Shown piece by piece: positions 54,100 through 62,794 of a stretch of DNA of 64,000 bases. The notes under the pieces were generated by a model. The model ran no database searches, was not told the origin of the DNA, and saw nothing but the letters and a program-made list of their open reading frames with translations. Position numbers and translations under genes: made by a program. Source of the DNA: Micromonospora halophytica (GTDB lineage Bacteria > Actinomycetota > Actinomycetes > Mycobacteriales > Micromonosporaceae); NCBI RefSeq assembly GCF_900090245.1, contig NZ_FMDN01000001.1, forward strand, positions 98,241 through 162,240. Reading direction: 5' to 3'. The first letter of the stretch is position 1. Each line of letters starts with the position of its first letter.

Positions 54100-54598
54100 C
54101 GTTGACCTCCAGCTCCTCGGAGGTGACACCGGGCAGCAGCTCGGCCAACCTCGACCTGCCCCGGGACAACCAGGACTTCACGGTGCCGGTGGGCACCCGC
54201 GTCTCACGGGCGATCTCCTCCACCGGCATGTCGAACAGGTAGTGCAGGGCCAACGCCTGGCGCTGGTTGGCCGGCAACTGCCGTAGCGCGCCGACCAGCA
54301 GGACGGTGTCCTCCCCGGGTGGTCGCACGTCCTGGGGCGGCCCGGTGCGGCTCATCGCCGTACGCCAGCCCTTCAGGCGCCGGAACCGGTCGGTGGCCAG
54401 TCGGCTGACCACCAGCCGCAGCCATGCCTCGGGCGCCGGATGGCTGGCCAGCTTCCCCCACTGCCGCCAGGCCCGGGCGTACGCCTCCTGCACGAGGTCC
54501 TGGGCCTCGCCGTGGTCGCCCGCCACCGCGTGGCCGTACCGGAGCGTCCGTGGGGACGTGCTCCGGTAGAACTCGTCGAAACTCTGTGCGTCCCTCAT
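54089..54598 (-). CDS. SigE-family ECF RNA polymerase sigma factor
   Basis: A 169-residue ECF sigma: region 2 contains FDEFYRSTSPRTLRYGHAVAG and EAQDLVQEAYARAWRQWGKL; region 4 contains LPANQRQALALHYLFDMPVEE and TRVPTGTVKSWLSRGRSRLAE. This is the actinobacterial SigE-family pattern usually encoded with a membrane partner, as here. ATG 54598 is chosen to give the family-length protein; GGGGAGG lies about 12 bases upstream. Confidence 0.9.
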   Translation of the reverse strand: MRDAQSFDEFYRSTSPRTLRYGHAVAGDHGEAQDLVQEAYARAWRQWGKLASHPAPEAWLRLVVSRLATDRFRRLKGWRTAMSRTGPPQDVRPPGEDTVLLVGALRQLPANQRQALALHYLFDMPVEEIARETRVPTGTVKSWLSRGRSRLAELLPGVTSEELEVNDVA

Positions 54599-54692
54599 AC
54601 CGCCACCACGCCTCCCCGTTCCGGTCCCCCCTTGCTGAGGAGACGGCGCACGGGGTCCGCAGGTTGCGGGCAGCCGGTGACAAAGACGAAAA

Positions 54693-54734
54693 GCCCGCGC
54701 CCTGACCACCGGGGACGGTCGTCAGGGCGCGGGC
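54693..54734 (-). terminator. Intrinsic terminator after the UPF0182 gene
   Basis: GCCCGCGCCCTGAC (54693-54706) pairs perfectly with 54721-54734. On the minus strand the stem is followed by TTTTCGTCTTTG, one of few T-tract terminators in the window. Confidence 0.88.
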
Positions 54735-54764
54735 GGTGCCGGTCGACGGGCGGGCCCGTCGGTG

Positions 54765-57740
54765 TCAGCCGCCCGGTGTGGGCGAGGGCGAGCCGGAAGG
54801 GCTGCCGCTCGGCGACGGGCTCGCGCCGGCCGGGGCGGCGGCCTGCTGGGCCTGCTGGAACGCGGTCATCGCCTCGTCCAGGGCCTTGAGCGCCCGGCCG
54901 TACCGCTCGAAGTCGCCGGACGTCTGCGCGGCCTTGACCTCGCCGATGGCCGCCTGCACCCGCTGCGCCGCCTCGGCCAGCTCACCCGTCAGCGGCGGCG
55001 GGGTGGCCTGGTCGGGGGGCGGCGGGGTGCCGCCGCTCGGAGGCGGGGTGCCGCCACTCGGGGCGGCCCGCTTGCCCTGGTCGACGAGCTGCTTGATGCC
55101 GTCGGTGATGTTGTCGGCCAGCACGACGTACGAACCGCCGTCACCGTACGAGAGCAGCACCTTCTGCAGCAGCGGGTACGCGTCCTGCTGGTTGCTCTTG
55201 ACGTAGACCGGCTCGACGTACAGCATTCCGTCGCCGAACGGCAGCGAGAGCAGGTTGCCGTACTGCACCTGCGCCTGGTTGGACGAGAGCAGGTTGAGCT
55301 GCTGCCGGATGTTGGCGTTGTTGGTCATCTGCTGGTGCACCTGGACCGGCCCGGAGATCCGGGTCTGGTCCGGCAGCTCCAGCACCTCCAGCCTGGGCTG
55401 GCCGTCGACGTACGACCCGGAGATCAGCGCGGCCAGGTTCTGCCGGCCGTTCGGGGTGACCGCGGCGGTCAGCTGGAACCGTGGCGCCTCCTGCCCGGGG
55501 AACTGGGTGAACAGGTAGTACGGCGGCTGCTTCTGCCCGCTGTCCGGGGCGTCCGGCACGTTCGGCACCTGCCAGAAGTCCTGGCCGGAGTAGAAGTCGC
55601 CGGGGTCGGTGACGTGGAACTTGGTGAGCAGGTTCCGCTGCACCTTGAACATGTCGGCCGGGTAGCGGAAGTGCTCGGCCAACTCGGCCGGGATGGCGCT
55701 CTTCGGCAGCACGACGTCACCGCCGAATGCCTTGTTCCACGCCTTGAGCACCGGGTCGTTCTCGTCGAACTCGTAGAGCCGCACCGTGCCGTCGTACGCG
55801 TCGACGGTGGCCTTCACCGAGTTACGCATGTAGTTGACGTTCTCCCGAGCCAGCTGGAACGTGCCCCGGTTGGTCAGCTCGTCGGCGGTCTCGGTCTGGA
55901 GGTTGACCCGCTCGGCGTACGGGTAGGTCGCCGCCGTCGTGTAGCCGTCGATGATCCACTGGACCCGGCCGCCCACCACCGCCGGGTACGGGTCGCCGTC
56001 GAGGGTGAGGAAGGGCGCGACCTTCTCCACCCGGTCGCGCGGGTTGCGCACGTAGAGCAGCCGGGAGTTGTCGTTGACCGCCTCGGAGAGCAGGAAGTTC
56101 GTCTCCTGCTCCTTGATCGTGTAGAGCAGCCGGCGGGTGAACGAGCCGATCTCGACGCCGCCCTCCCCGGTGTAGGTGTAGTACTGCTCGCCGCCGTCCT
56201 CCGTGGTGGGCCGGTCGAACTCGGCGTTCCTGCCCTCCCCGGCCTGCCCGACGATGGCGTAGTCGTCCGGGCCCATCCGCTCGCCATAGTAGATCCGCGG
56301 CTGGGTGGCCGGGATCTGCTCGGCCTGCGAGGAGCACGCCTCCTGGGCCTTCTCGCCGAGGAAGCCGGAGACGAAGTACGGCTGACCACCGCAGACCACC
56401 TGGTTGGCCGGGGCCGCGACGAGCCCGTACCCGTGGGTGTAGACGGTGTGCTTGTTGATCCAGTTGCTCTGCTGGTCGGTCAGCTCGTTGTAGTTGATCT
56501 CACGGACACCGACCACGAAGTCGGAGGTCTTGTTCGCCACCGAGTACCGGTCGATGTCGAGCTTCGGGCCAAAGTCGTAGAAGCCGCGCACCTGCTGGAG
56601 CTGGGTGTACGTCTCGGAGACGAGCTGCGGGTCGAGCAGCCGGACGTTCGGCACCACCGCGGTGTCGGAGGCCAGGGTCGCCGGTGGGACGAGGTTGTTC
56701 GCCGCGTACCCGGTGGTCTTCGTGTCGACCAGGCCGAACGCGTTCCGGGTGGCGGTGATGCTGCGCTCGATGTACGGCGCCTCCTTGTCCCGGGCGCTCG
56801 GCTTGACCTCGAAGGTCTGCACCGCCCAGGGGTAGATGCCGCCGATGGCGACGGCGGAGACGCCGAGCAGTGCCAGCGAGATGCCCGGCCAGACCAGGTT
56901 CCGCATCACCGCGTTGGAGAACACGATGATCGCGATCGCGACCACCACCGAGATGTACGCCAGGATCTCCTTGGCCGGCAGCAGCGCGTTGACGTCGGCG
57001 TAGCCGGCACCGTAGAGCTTGGCCCCCTCGTTGTACTCCAGCAGCATCGCCCGCCGGTCCAGCACGTACGCGACGGCCTTGAGCAGTACGAAGGCGGCGA
57101 CCAACGTGCTGAGGTGGGCCCGCGCGGCGTTGGTCATCCGGTCGCCGACACCCTGCAGCCGTACCCCGCCGAAGATGTAGTGCACGGCGAGCGCGCCCAG
57201 CAGCGCGAGCACCACCGCGGTGAAGCCGACCCCGAGCAGGTAGCGCCAGAAGGGCAGTTGGAAGACGTAGAAGCCGACGTCGACGCCGAACTCCGGGTCC
57301 TTGACGCCGAAGTCGCCACCGTTGCGGAAGAGCAGCCACTGGTTCCACCGACTCTGCGCCGACAGGCCGGCGAAGAGGCCGAGCACGGCCGCGGTCAGGC
57401 TGATCCAGGTGCCCATCCGGGGGCTGATCAGCATCCGGTACCGCTCCAGGGTGGCCTGCTCCAGCGAGTGCGGCCGCAGCTGCGGGCGCAGCCGGTACGC
57501 CAACCAGAGGTTGGCGCCGACGAAGAGCGCCATCGCCACGCCGACGGTGAGGAAGAGCAGCAGACGGGTGACCAGTACGCCGGTGAAGACCTGGGTGTAC
57601 CGGACCTCCTCGAACCAGAGCCAGTCCGTCCACGCCTGGACACCCCAGCCGAGCAGGGTGAAGAGCACGAACACCCCGACCAGGACACCGATGGTGACGC
57701 GTCCGCGCCGGCTCATTCTCGGCAGGGGGCTGCTACGCAT
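54765..57740 (-). CDS. UPF0182 family large membrane protein
   Basis: A 991-residue protein with seven predicted helices in the first 320 residues and a large extracytoplasmic domain (about 330-890), ending in Pro/Gly/Ser-rich tails around a coiled segment (LAEAAQRVQAAIGEVKAAQ). This matches COG1615/UPF0182 (Rv3193c-like), of unknown function. ATG 57740 is used; GTG 57746 and ATG 57716 are in frame. YlbL lies 87 bases upstream on the same strand, a conserved actinobacterial order. Confidence 0.9.
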   Translation of the reverse strand: MRSSPLPRMSRRGRVTIGVLVGVFVLFTLLGWGVQAWTDWLWFEEVRYTQVFTGVLVTRLLLFLTVGVAMALFVGANLWLAYRLRPQLRPHSLEQATLERYRMLISPRMGTWISLTAAVLGLFAGLSAQSRWNQWLLFRNGGDFGVKDPEFGVDVGFYVFQLPFWRYLLGVGFTAVVLALLGALAVHYIFGGVRLQGVGDRMTNAARAHLSTLVAAFVLLKAVAYVLDRRAMLLEYNEGAKLYGAGYADVNALLPAKEILAYISVVVAIAIIVFSNAVMRNLVWPGISLALLGVSAVAIGGIYPWAVQTFEVKPSARDKEAPYIERSITATRNAFGLVDTKTTGYAANNLVPPATLASDTAVVPNVRLLDPQLVSETYTQLQQVRGFYDFGPKLDIDRYSVANKTSDFVVGVREINYNELTDQQSNWINKHTVYTHGYGLVAAPANQVVCGGQPYFVSGFLGEKAQEACSSQAEQIPATQPRIYYGERMGPDDYAIVGQAGEGRNAEFDRPTTEDGGEQYYTYTGEGGVEIGSFTRRLLYTIKEQETNFLLSEAVNDNSRLLYVRNPRDRVEKVAPFLTLDGDPYPAVVGGRVQWIIDGYTTAATYPYAERVNLQTETADELTNRGTFQLARENVNYMRNSVKATVDAYDGTVRLYEFDENDPVLKAWNKAFGGDVVLPKSAIPAELAEHFRYPADMFKVQRNLLTKFHVTDPGDFYSGQDFWQVPNVPDAPDSGQKQPPYYLFTQFPGQEAPRFQLTAAVTPNGRQNLAALISGSYVDGQPRLEVLELPDQTRISGPVQVHQQMTNNANIRQQLNLLSSNQAQVQYGNLLSLPFGDGMLYVEPVYVKSNQQDAYPLLQKVLLSYGDGGSYVVLADNITDGIKQLVDQGKRAAPSGGTPPPSGGTPPPPDQATPPPLTGELAEAAQRVQAAIGEVKAAQTSGDFERYGRALKALDEAMTAFQQAQQAAAPAGASPSPSGSPSGSPSPTPGG

Positions 57741-57827
57741 GACCACTGTTGGCTCCGCATGCTCGATGTGATCGGCTCCGGGCAGGCACCCAGAGTACGG
57801 GGTGTTCCTGAGAGTGTCGGGTCAAGG

Positions 57828-58850
57828 TCATGCCGGGCGGCACAGCGTCGGCTGCCCACCGGAGCGCAGGGTCTCCAGCGCCGTCAGCGCCTCGTCCAGC
57901 GAACCGACCCTGATCAGGGGCAGATCGGGCTGCGGATTGCGGACCGCCTCGGCGCAGTTGTCGGCCGGCACGAGGAAGACGTCCGCCTTGGCCTCCTTGG
58001 CCCCGACCAGCTTCTGGGCGATGCCGCCGATCGGGCCGACCCGACCCTCGTCGTCGATGGTGCCGGTGCCGGCGATGACCTTCCCGCCGGTGAGGTCGGC
58101 CGGTTCGAGCTTGTCGACGATGCCGAGCGCGAACATCAGCCCGGCGCTCGGCCCGCCGATGTTGTTGAGGTCGATCTTGAGGTTGAACGGGTGCGGCTGA
58201 CGCTGCTCGGGCACCAGGCCGATCCGCGGCCGGCCGTCCTGCTCCCGACTGGTCACGGTGGCCGTCCCGGCCACCCCGTCCCGGGTGTAGCCGATCTTCA
58301 ACGCGGTGCCGGCGGGCTTGCCCCGGACCAGCTCGACCAGCCTGGTCGCGCTGGTGACCTTCGCCCCGTCGACCGTGGTGACCACGTCACCGGCCTTCAG
58401 CACGCCCTGCGCCGGACCGTCGGCGGTGACCTCCTTGACCACCACCTCGACCGGGTAGCCGAGCTCGACCAGCGCGGCGGTCTCGGCGCTGCTCTGCGAG
58501 TTCTGGAAGTCCTCGGCGTTGCGCTTCTCCACCTCCTCCTGGCTCTCCCCCGGCGGGTAGACCAGCTCCCGGGGCACCACCGCCTCGTCGTCGGAGAGCC
58601 AGCCGGCGATCGCCGCGCGCAGCTTGACCGTGGGCTGCACGCCGACCGTGGTCATCCGCAGCTGACCGGCGGAGGTGGACGTCGCCCGCCCGGTCACCTG
58701 GATGACCTCCTTGCCGTCGGAGGTGCCGAGAGTGTCGACGGTCGGCCCCGGGCCGAGCACCACGTACGGGATCGGGGCGCCGAGCACGCCGATGCTGAGC
58801 AGGGTGGTGAGCAGAGCACCGAGGAGGACGGTCACGCCGCGACGTCTCAT
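57828..58850 (-). CDS. YlbL-type membrane-anchored PDZ and Lon-like protease
   Basis: A 340-residue protein: N-terminal helix (about 7-28), a PDZ domain with GVLKAGDVVTTVDGAKV (about 150-190) and a Lon C-terminal S16 domain with the Ser/Lys dyad, Ser in IGGPSAGLMFALG (near 235) and Lys in GGIAQKLVGAK (near 280). It probably degrades membrane or extracytoplasmic proteins. ATG 58850 has TACGCT exactly 7 bases upstream. It is divergent from the DUF2342 gene, an order shared with mycobacteria. Confidence 0.92.
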   Translation of the reverse strand: MRRRGVTVLLGALLTTLLSIGVLGAPIPYVVLGPGPTVDTLGTSDGKEVIQVTGRATSTSAGQLRMTTVGVQPTVKLRAAIAGWLSDDEAVVPRELVYPPGESQEEVEKRNAEDFQNSQSSAETAALVELGYPVEVVVKEVTADGPAQGVLKAGDVVTTVDGAKVTSATRLVELVRGKPAGTALKIGYTRDGVAGTATVTSREQDGRPRIGLVPEQRQPHPFNLKIDLNNIGGPSAGLMFALGIVDKLEPADLTGGKVIAGTGTIDDEGRVGPIGGIAQKLVGAKEAKADVFLVPADNCAEAVRNPQPDLPLIRVGSLDEALTALETLRSGGQPTLCRPA

Positions 58851-58857
58851 GCGGCAG

Positions 58858-58863
58858 AGCGTA
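58858..58863 (-). promoter_or_regulatory. -10 element TACGCT, leaderless promoter of the YlbL gene
   Basis: Minus-strand TACGCT, 7 bases, then ATG 58850. Confidence 0.55.
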
Positions 58864-58950
58864 CCGACCAGGGCGGGTGGGGCCGGGTGGCCGACGCGGA
58901 CTTCGCCCTCAGCGCAACGCCAGCGGCGGCTACCTGGGGCGCGGCCCGCG

Positions 58951-58956
58951 TACCGT
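58951..58956 (+). promoter_or_regulatory. -10 element TACCGT, leaderless promoter of the DUF2342 gene
   Basis: TACCGT, 7 bases, then GTG 58964. Confidence 0.55.
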
Positions 58957-58963
58957 AGACGTC

Positions 58964-60247
58964 GTGCCTGATATTCCGTTCGGTTTCGCGCTCCCGGGTG
59001 GGCAACCACCAGACCCCAACGACCCCGCGCAGATGCAGCAGTTCATGTCGCAGTTGCAGCACCTGCTCTCCGCGTCGGGCAGCGGGCCGGTCAACTGGGA
59101 CCTGGCCCGGCAGGTGGCGGCGAGTCAGCTCGCCGCCGCGGGCGACCCGGCGGTGTCGCCGTACGAGCGGCACGCGGTGGAGGAGGCGCTGCGTCTCGCC
59201 GACCTCTGGCTGGAGCCCGCCTCCGACCTGCCCTCGGGCATCCGTACCTCGGTGGCCTGGAACCGCAACGAGTGGATCTACAAGACCCTCGACGTCTGGC
59301 GGAAGCTCTGCGACCCGGTGGCCAGCCGGATGGTCGGCGCGATGGGCGACCTGGTGCCGCCGGAGGCCCGGGCCCAGCTCGGCCCGATGCAGTCGATGGT
59401 GGCCACCCTCGGTGGCGCGCTCTTCGGCGGGCAACTCGGCCAGGCGCTCGGTTCGCTCGCCGGCGAGGTGCTCTCGGCCGGCGACATCGGCCTGCCGCTC
59501 GGCCCGGCCGGCACGGCCGCGCTCGTCCCGGCCAACATCCGGACCTACGGCGAGGGCCTGGAGCTGCCCGAGGACGAGGTACGCCTCTACGTCGCCCTGC
59601 GCGAGGCGGCCCACCAGCGGCTCTTCGAGCATGTCCCGTGGCTGCGCGGGCACGTGCTGACCGCGGTGGAGAACTACGCCTCCGGTATCCGGGTCAACCG
59701 GGAAGCGATCGAGGAGGCGATGGGCCGGGTCGACCCGACCGACCCGGAGTCGATGCAGGCGATCGCCCTGGAGGGCATCTTCACCCCCGAGGACACGCCG
59801 GCGCAGAAGGCGTCGCTGGCCCGGCTGGAGACGGTGCTCGCCCTGGTTGAGGGGTGGGTCTGCCACGTGGTGGACAACGCCGCCGGTGAGCGCCTGCCCA
59901 ACGTGGTCCGCCTCGGCGAGGCGTTCCGCCGCCGCCGGGCGGCCGGGGGGCCGGCCGAGCAGACCTTCGCGGCGCTGGTCGGGCTGGAGTTGCGACCGCG
60001 GCGGCTGCGCGAGGCGTCCGCGCTCTGGGCGGCGCTCACCACGCATCGCGGCATCGCCGGGCGGGACGCGGTCTGGGGTCACCCCGACCTGCTCCCCTCG
60101 GACGACGACTTCGCCGACCCGGTGGCCTTCGCCACCCGGTCGACCGACCTGGACGACGAGCTGGCGAACTTCGACTTCACCGCACCCGGCGCACCGGAGG
60201 GGAAGGCACCCGGCACCGAGGACGACTCCGACGACGACCGGTCCTGA
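58964..60247 (+). CDS. DUF2342 zinc-metalloprotease-like protein
   Basis: A 427-residue soluble protein of the zincin-like DUF2342 family (Rv3195-type). The zinc-site helix REAAHQRLFEHVPWL (about 212-226) replaces HExxH with an EAAHxxLFxH pattern typical of this family. Other parts are a Gly/Pro-rich N terminus, LGGALFGGQLGQALGSLAGEV (amphipathic, Gly-rich) and an acidic C-terminal tail. Proteolytic activity is not established. GTG 58964 is supported by TACCGT 7 bases upstream. Confidence 0.85.
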   Translation: MPDIPFGFALPGGQPPDPNDPAQMQQFMSQLQHLLSASGSGPVNWDLARQVAASQLAAAGDPAVSPYERHAVEEALRLADLWLEPASDLPSGIRTSVAWNRNEWIYKTLDVWRKLCDPVASRMVGAMGDLVPPEARAQLGPMQSMVATLGGALFGGQLGQALGSLAGEVLSAGDIGLPLGPAGTAALVPANIRTYGEGLELPEDEVRLYVALREAAHQRLFEHVPWLRGHVLTAVENYASGIRVNREAIEEAMGRVDPTDPESMQAIALEGIFTPEDTPAQKASLARLETVLALVEGWVCHVVDNAAGERLPNVVRLGEAFRRRRAAGGPAEQTFAALVGLELRPRRLREASALWAALTTHRGIAGRDAVWGHPDLLPSDDDFADPVAFATRSTDLDDELANFDFTAPGAPEGKAPGTEDDSDDDRS

Positions 60248-60410
60248 TCACGGACCACCCGGCCGGGGGGAACGGCGGCTGGCAGGCGGAGCGGCTAGCC
60301 GTGCACCGGGCGTGCCCGGCCGACGCCGTCTCCGCACCCGCCCTCACCGACTTTGATCTTGAAGTTGTCGCCACGACCCGCCGCCCAGGCGGGTGACGGC
60401 AACGCCATGA
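60248..60410. terminator. Convergent intergenic region with a small hairpin
   Basis: CCCGCC (60377-60382) and GGCGGG (60388-60393) form a short hairpin close to the minus-strand gene end; flanking GTTG and CAAC extend it imperfectly. No gene is seen in these 163 bases. Confidence 0.4.
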
Positions 60411-61025
60411 TCAGCGCTGACGCGGTGGGCCGGAGCCGGTGAGCAGGGCGCGGGTGGTCTCCCAGCCCTCGACGGCGGGGTTGAGGGCGGCCAGGTCGGC
60501 CGGGCCGCGCAGCCGCCGCCAGGCGGGGGTGACCGCCACGTCGCCCGGGGCCGGGGCCGCCCGGCGCACGTCCGCCGGGACCGCGGCGTCCAGGTCCAGC
60601 GCCGGAAACCAGTCGGGTACGGGCAGCCGCGCCGCCACCCCGAGCAGCCCGGGGCCGCCCCCCTCCACCGGGGCGACCGCGACGGGTCGGCTGGTCAACG
60701 GCCGGAGCAGCTTGCCCAGGGTCAGGCCCGGCAGGTCGGGGGCGTCGGCGGCGAGCACGGCCGCCTGCTCGTACCCGCCCAGCGCCGCGAGGACGGCGTT
60801 CACCGTGGGCTCGGGCACCTCGTGGATCGCGGTGCCGGGCCAGACCACCGCCTCGGCCAGCCACCGGTCAGCCGGTGTCACGGCGACCGCGGTCTCCACC
60901 TCGGTCAACATGGCGAGCAGGTCCACCACGTCCTCGGCCAGGGCGGAACGCCAGTCCGCCGGGTCGATCCCGGGAGGCGACCAGGCCACCGGGGCGAGCA
61001 ACGCCACCACCACACGTCGGACCAC
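60411..61025 (-). CDS. Conserved hypothetical protein, possible nucleotidyltransferase-like fold
   Basis: A 204-residue soluble protein. The central segment AAVLAADAPDLPGLTLGKLL, followed by VAVAPVEGGGPGLLGVAARL, resembles the GT-A/CofC-like nucleotidyltransferase core (ADxPDLP then a Gly-rich product loop), although the N-terminal GxGxR-type nucleotide loop is absent, so it may be inactive or divergent. GTG 61025 has TAGGGT 6 bases upstream; GTG 61013 has a GGGAGG at better spacing. The real start is one of these two. Confidence 0.68.
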   Translation of the reverse strand: MVRRVVVALLAPVAWSPPGIDPADWRSALAEDVVDLLAMLTEVETAVAVTPADRWLAEAVVWPGTAIHEVPEPTVNAVLAALGGYEQAAVLAADAPDLPGLTLGKLLRPLTSRPVAVAPVEGGGPGLLGVAARLPVPDWFPALDLDAAVPADVRRAAPAPGDVAVTPAWRRLRGPADLAALNPAVEGWETTRALLTGSGPPRQR

Positions 61026-61119
61026 CTCCCGACCCTAGCCCGCCCCGCCTCGGCCCGCTGCCACCGACTCCGCCGGTCCGCGCCGACCGGACGACGACCC
61101 GCGGCGCCGACCGAGCGCC

Positions 61120-61213
61120 TGCCCCCGACCCACGACACCGATCGACTCCATGCCCCCGACCCACGACACCGATCGAGCACATGTCGCCTACCCACGACAT
61201 TTGATCGACTCCA
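61120..61213 (+). repeat. Three tandem copies of a 31-32 bp repeat
   Basis: Units begin at 61120, 61151 and 61182: TGCCCCCGACCCACGACACC followed by GATCGACTCCA in copy 1, with variants in copies 2 and 3 (the third is 32 bases, TGTCGCCTACCCACGACATT). The last copy runs directly into the palindrome at 61203-61276. Confidence 0.85.
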
Positions 61214-61276
61214 TGTCGCCGACATGGCGGTGTCAACGCGCGTGGACACCGCCATGTCGGCGCAACGGAGTCGATC
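61203..61276. repeat. Large near-perfect palindrome
   Basis: Outer arms GATCGACTCC (61203-61212) and GGAGTCGATC (61267-61276); inner arms CGCCGACATGGCGGTGTC (61217-61234) and GACACCGCCATGTCGGCG (61245-61262); 10-base loop. All 28 arm positions pair, interrupted only by a 4-base mismatch on each side. Nothing suggests a coding function. Confidence 0.9.
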
Positions 61277-61346
61277 ATGGCCCGCGGAGCCGGACCTGAC
61301 CGGCCGAGGGACAGAGGCGGGGCGGCGGGCGGAGGCGGGGCGCGCG

Positions 61347-61877
61347 TCAGCCGGGCAGGGGAACGGCGGAGGCGGCGGCGACACCCTCCAGGTAGCCGCG
61401 GGCCCGCTCGGTCTTGGCGTACCGCCCGACGAGTTCCCAGAAGCGGGCGTTGTGGCTCGGCACGACGAGGTGCGCCAACTCGTGCAACAGCACGTAGTCG
61501 AGGACCCAGTCGGGCATCTCCTGGAGCCGGTGCGAGATGCGGATGCTCCGGTCGGCCGGAGTGCAGGACCCCCAGCGGCCGTTCTGGTTGGTGACCCAGC
61601 GGACGCTTGCCGGCAGCGCGTCGGCGCCCTGGTCGGCGAGGTAGAGGTTGATCAGGCGCAACGCCCGGTCGAGCAGCTCGGTGTCGGAGCGGGCCAGCCG
61701 TCCCTCACGGGCGGCGAGGCGGGCCAGCATCCGGTCGACCCACTCGCTCTCCTCGGCCCGGGAGAACTGGTCGGGGATGAGCACCACGACCCGCTCCCCG
61801 TCGCGGTACGCGGACACCGTCCGTCGCCGACGCTGACTGCGCCGTACCTCGACGACAGGCTTCCGCGCCCCAGCCAT
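61347..61877 (-). CDS. YgjP-like (DUF45/M48-type) zinc metallopeptidase
   Basis: A 176-residue cytosolic protein with the zinc motif LLHELAHLVVPSHNARFWELV (HELAH near 133, then HN-x3-W), the signature of the YgjP/WSS1-like metallopeptidase domain. The preceding NQNGRWGSCTPADRSIRIS is also conserved in the family. Its substrate is unknown; relatives include DNA-protein crosslink proteases. ATG 61877 is taken; the frame is open upstream to TTG 61946 but lacks conserved sequence. Confidence 0.85.
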   Translation of the reverse strand: MAGARKPVVEVRRSQRRRRTVSAYRDGERVVVLIPDQFSRAEESEWVDRMLARLAAREGRLARSDTELLDRALRLINLYLADQGADALPASVRWVTNQNGRWGSCTPADRSIRISHRLQEMPDWVLDYVLLHELAHLVVPSHNARFWELVGRYAKTERARGYLEGVAAASAVPLPG

Positions 61878-62384
61878 CAGTGGGCCACGCAGCCGTGGTT
61901 CGCTGCCACGATGGAAAGCTAATGCGTACTGACCAGGGGTCCGCAAGGGTCAACACGGCGACACGCGCCCGGAAAATGATGGTTGGACGCCGAGCGTCCC
62001 GAAAAAATCTGCAGATGACCATGTCGGGACAACCCGGTCACCCCCTGACGGTGGCCGGGCCGGCCACGAGGCCGTTCTCCACGGTAGGAGATCACGCTGC
62101 GTCGTGCCGCTCGGGCCCCCGCTCGGGTCGTTCGCGCGGCTCCGCCCGGCGTGTCCCCGGCAAACTGACTGATCCCACCTATTTCGGCATGCACACTCTC
62201 GACGTCGACTTCCTCACAGTGTCGATGCACAGCTGACATGGAACTACCCAGACCTGGGTAGGGTCCGCCAACCAGCGGTCACGTCGGTGGCCGCGAGAAC
62301 GACCCGGCGCCGGGGGCCGTGTGGCCCGCCGCCGGGAACCCCGCCGGGCCGGCTCGCCCGGCGGACGAGACGAGGAGGGCTACC
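61878..62384. promoter_or_regulatory. Intergenic region with several small palindromes
   Basis: No credible gene in 507 bases. It contains GGACGC-cga-GCGTCC (61985-61999) beside an A tract, GTGGCCGG/CCGGCCAC (62051-62067) and the perfect CTACCCAG-ac-CTGGGTAG (62244-62261). The last overlaps TAGGGT (62259-62264), a candidate -10 for the DUF5679 gene with a leader of about 110 bases. TTAGCT near 61918 on the minus strand may serve the peptidase gene. Confidence 0.45.
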
Positions 62385-62552
62385 GTGGCCGACCAGGCCC
62401 AGACCTACAACGGTTACTGCGTCAAGTGCAAGGAGAAGCGGGACTTCGAGGGACACGTCGAGGTCTCGAAGACCGGGATGAACATGGCCAAGGGCAAGTG
62501 TCCCGTGTGCGGCACAACAGTGAACCGCATCCTGGGCAAGGCCAAGGTCTGA
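62385..62552 (+). CDS. DUF5679 zinc-ribbon protein
   Basis: A 55-residue protein with two CxxC knuckles, GYCVKCKEKRDF (Cys12, Cys15) and GKCPVCGTTVNRILGK (Cys39, Cys42), the DUF5679 pattern. The basic surface and ribbon suggest nucleic-acid or ribosome binding, but the function is unknown. GTG 62385 has GAGGAGG 7 bases upstream. Confidence 0.88.
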   Translation: MADQAQTYNGYCVKCKEKRDFEGHVEVSKTGMNMAKGKCPVCGTTVNRILGKAKV

Positions 62553-62692
62553 CCCGAACGGCCTACGGGGGAGGGGCGGCCGGCGGCCGCCCCTCCCCCG
62601 TACCGTCTGCGGACCCCGGTCCGGCACCACTCCGCGCCCGCCGACCAGCCCGAACGGCACTGTCGGCTGCCCGACAGAAGCTACCGGCGGGT

Positions 62693-62754
62693 TGTGGACA
62701 ACTCGCGATTTTCTGTGGACAACCCTGGACAGGGCCCCGCCCACCTGTGGACAA
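62693..62754 (-). promoter_or_regulatory. Cluster of three perfect DnaA boxes
   Basis: TGTGGACAA occurs at 62693-62701, 62714-62722 and 62746-62754; each is the reverse complement of the actinobacterial DnaA box TTGTCCACA. They are co-oriented and spaced 21 and 32 bases apart, with the AT-rich GATTTTCTG between the first two. The cluster lies 40 bases upstream of the next coding start, far from any dnaA or dnaN gene. Confidence 0.8.
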
Positions 62755-62794
62755 CGATCGATAGACAGCTCTGACACGGTCACGATCCGTCGTC

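Noticed and set aside
54762-58958. A 1398-codon plus-strand frame opposite the UPF0182 and YlbL genes
   Set aside because: A shadow of the minus-strand genes; the translation is low-complexity Arg/His/Val-rich and matches no family.
61120-61213. Possible CRISPR array
   Set aside because: Repeats are contiguous with no spacers, only three copies exist, and no cas gene is present.
61919-62239. A 106-codon minus-strand frame in the 61.9-62.2 kb gap
   Set aside because: No ribosome-binding site, no recognisable family, and it overlaps palindromic non-coding sequence.
62693-62754. Chromosomal replication origin
   Set aside because: Only three boxes, no dnaA/dnaN neighbours and little AT-rich unwinding DNA; treated as an ectopic DnaA-box cluster.
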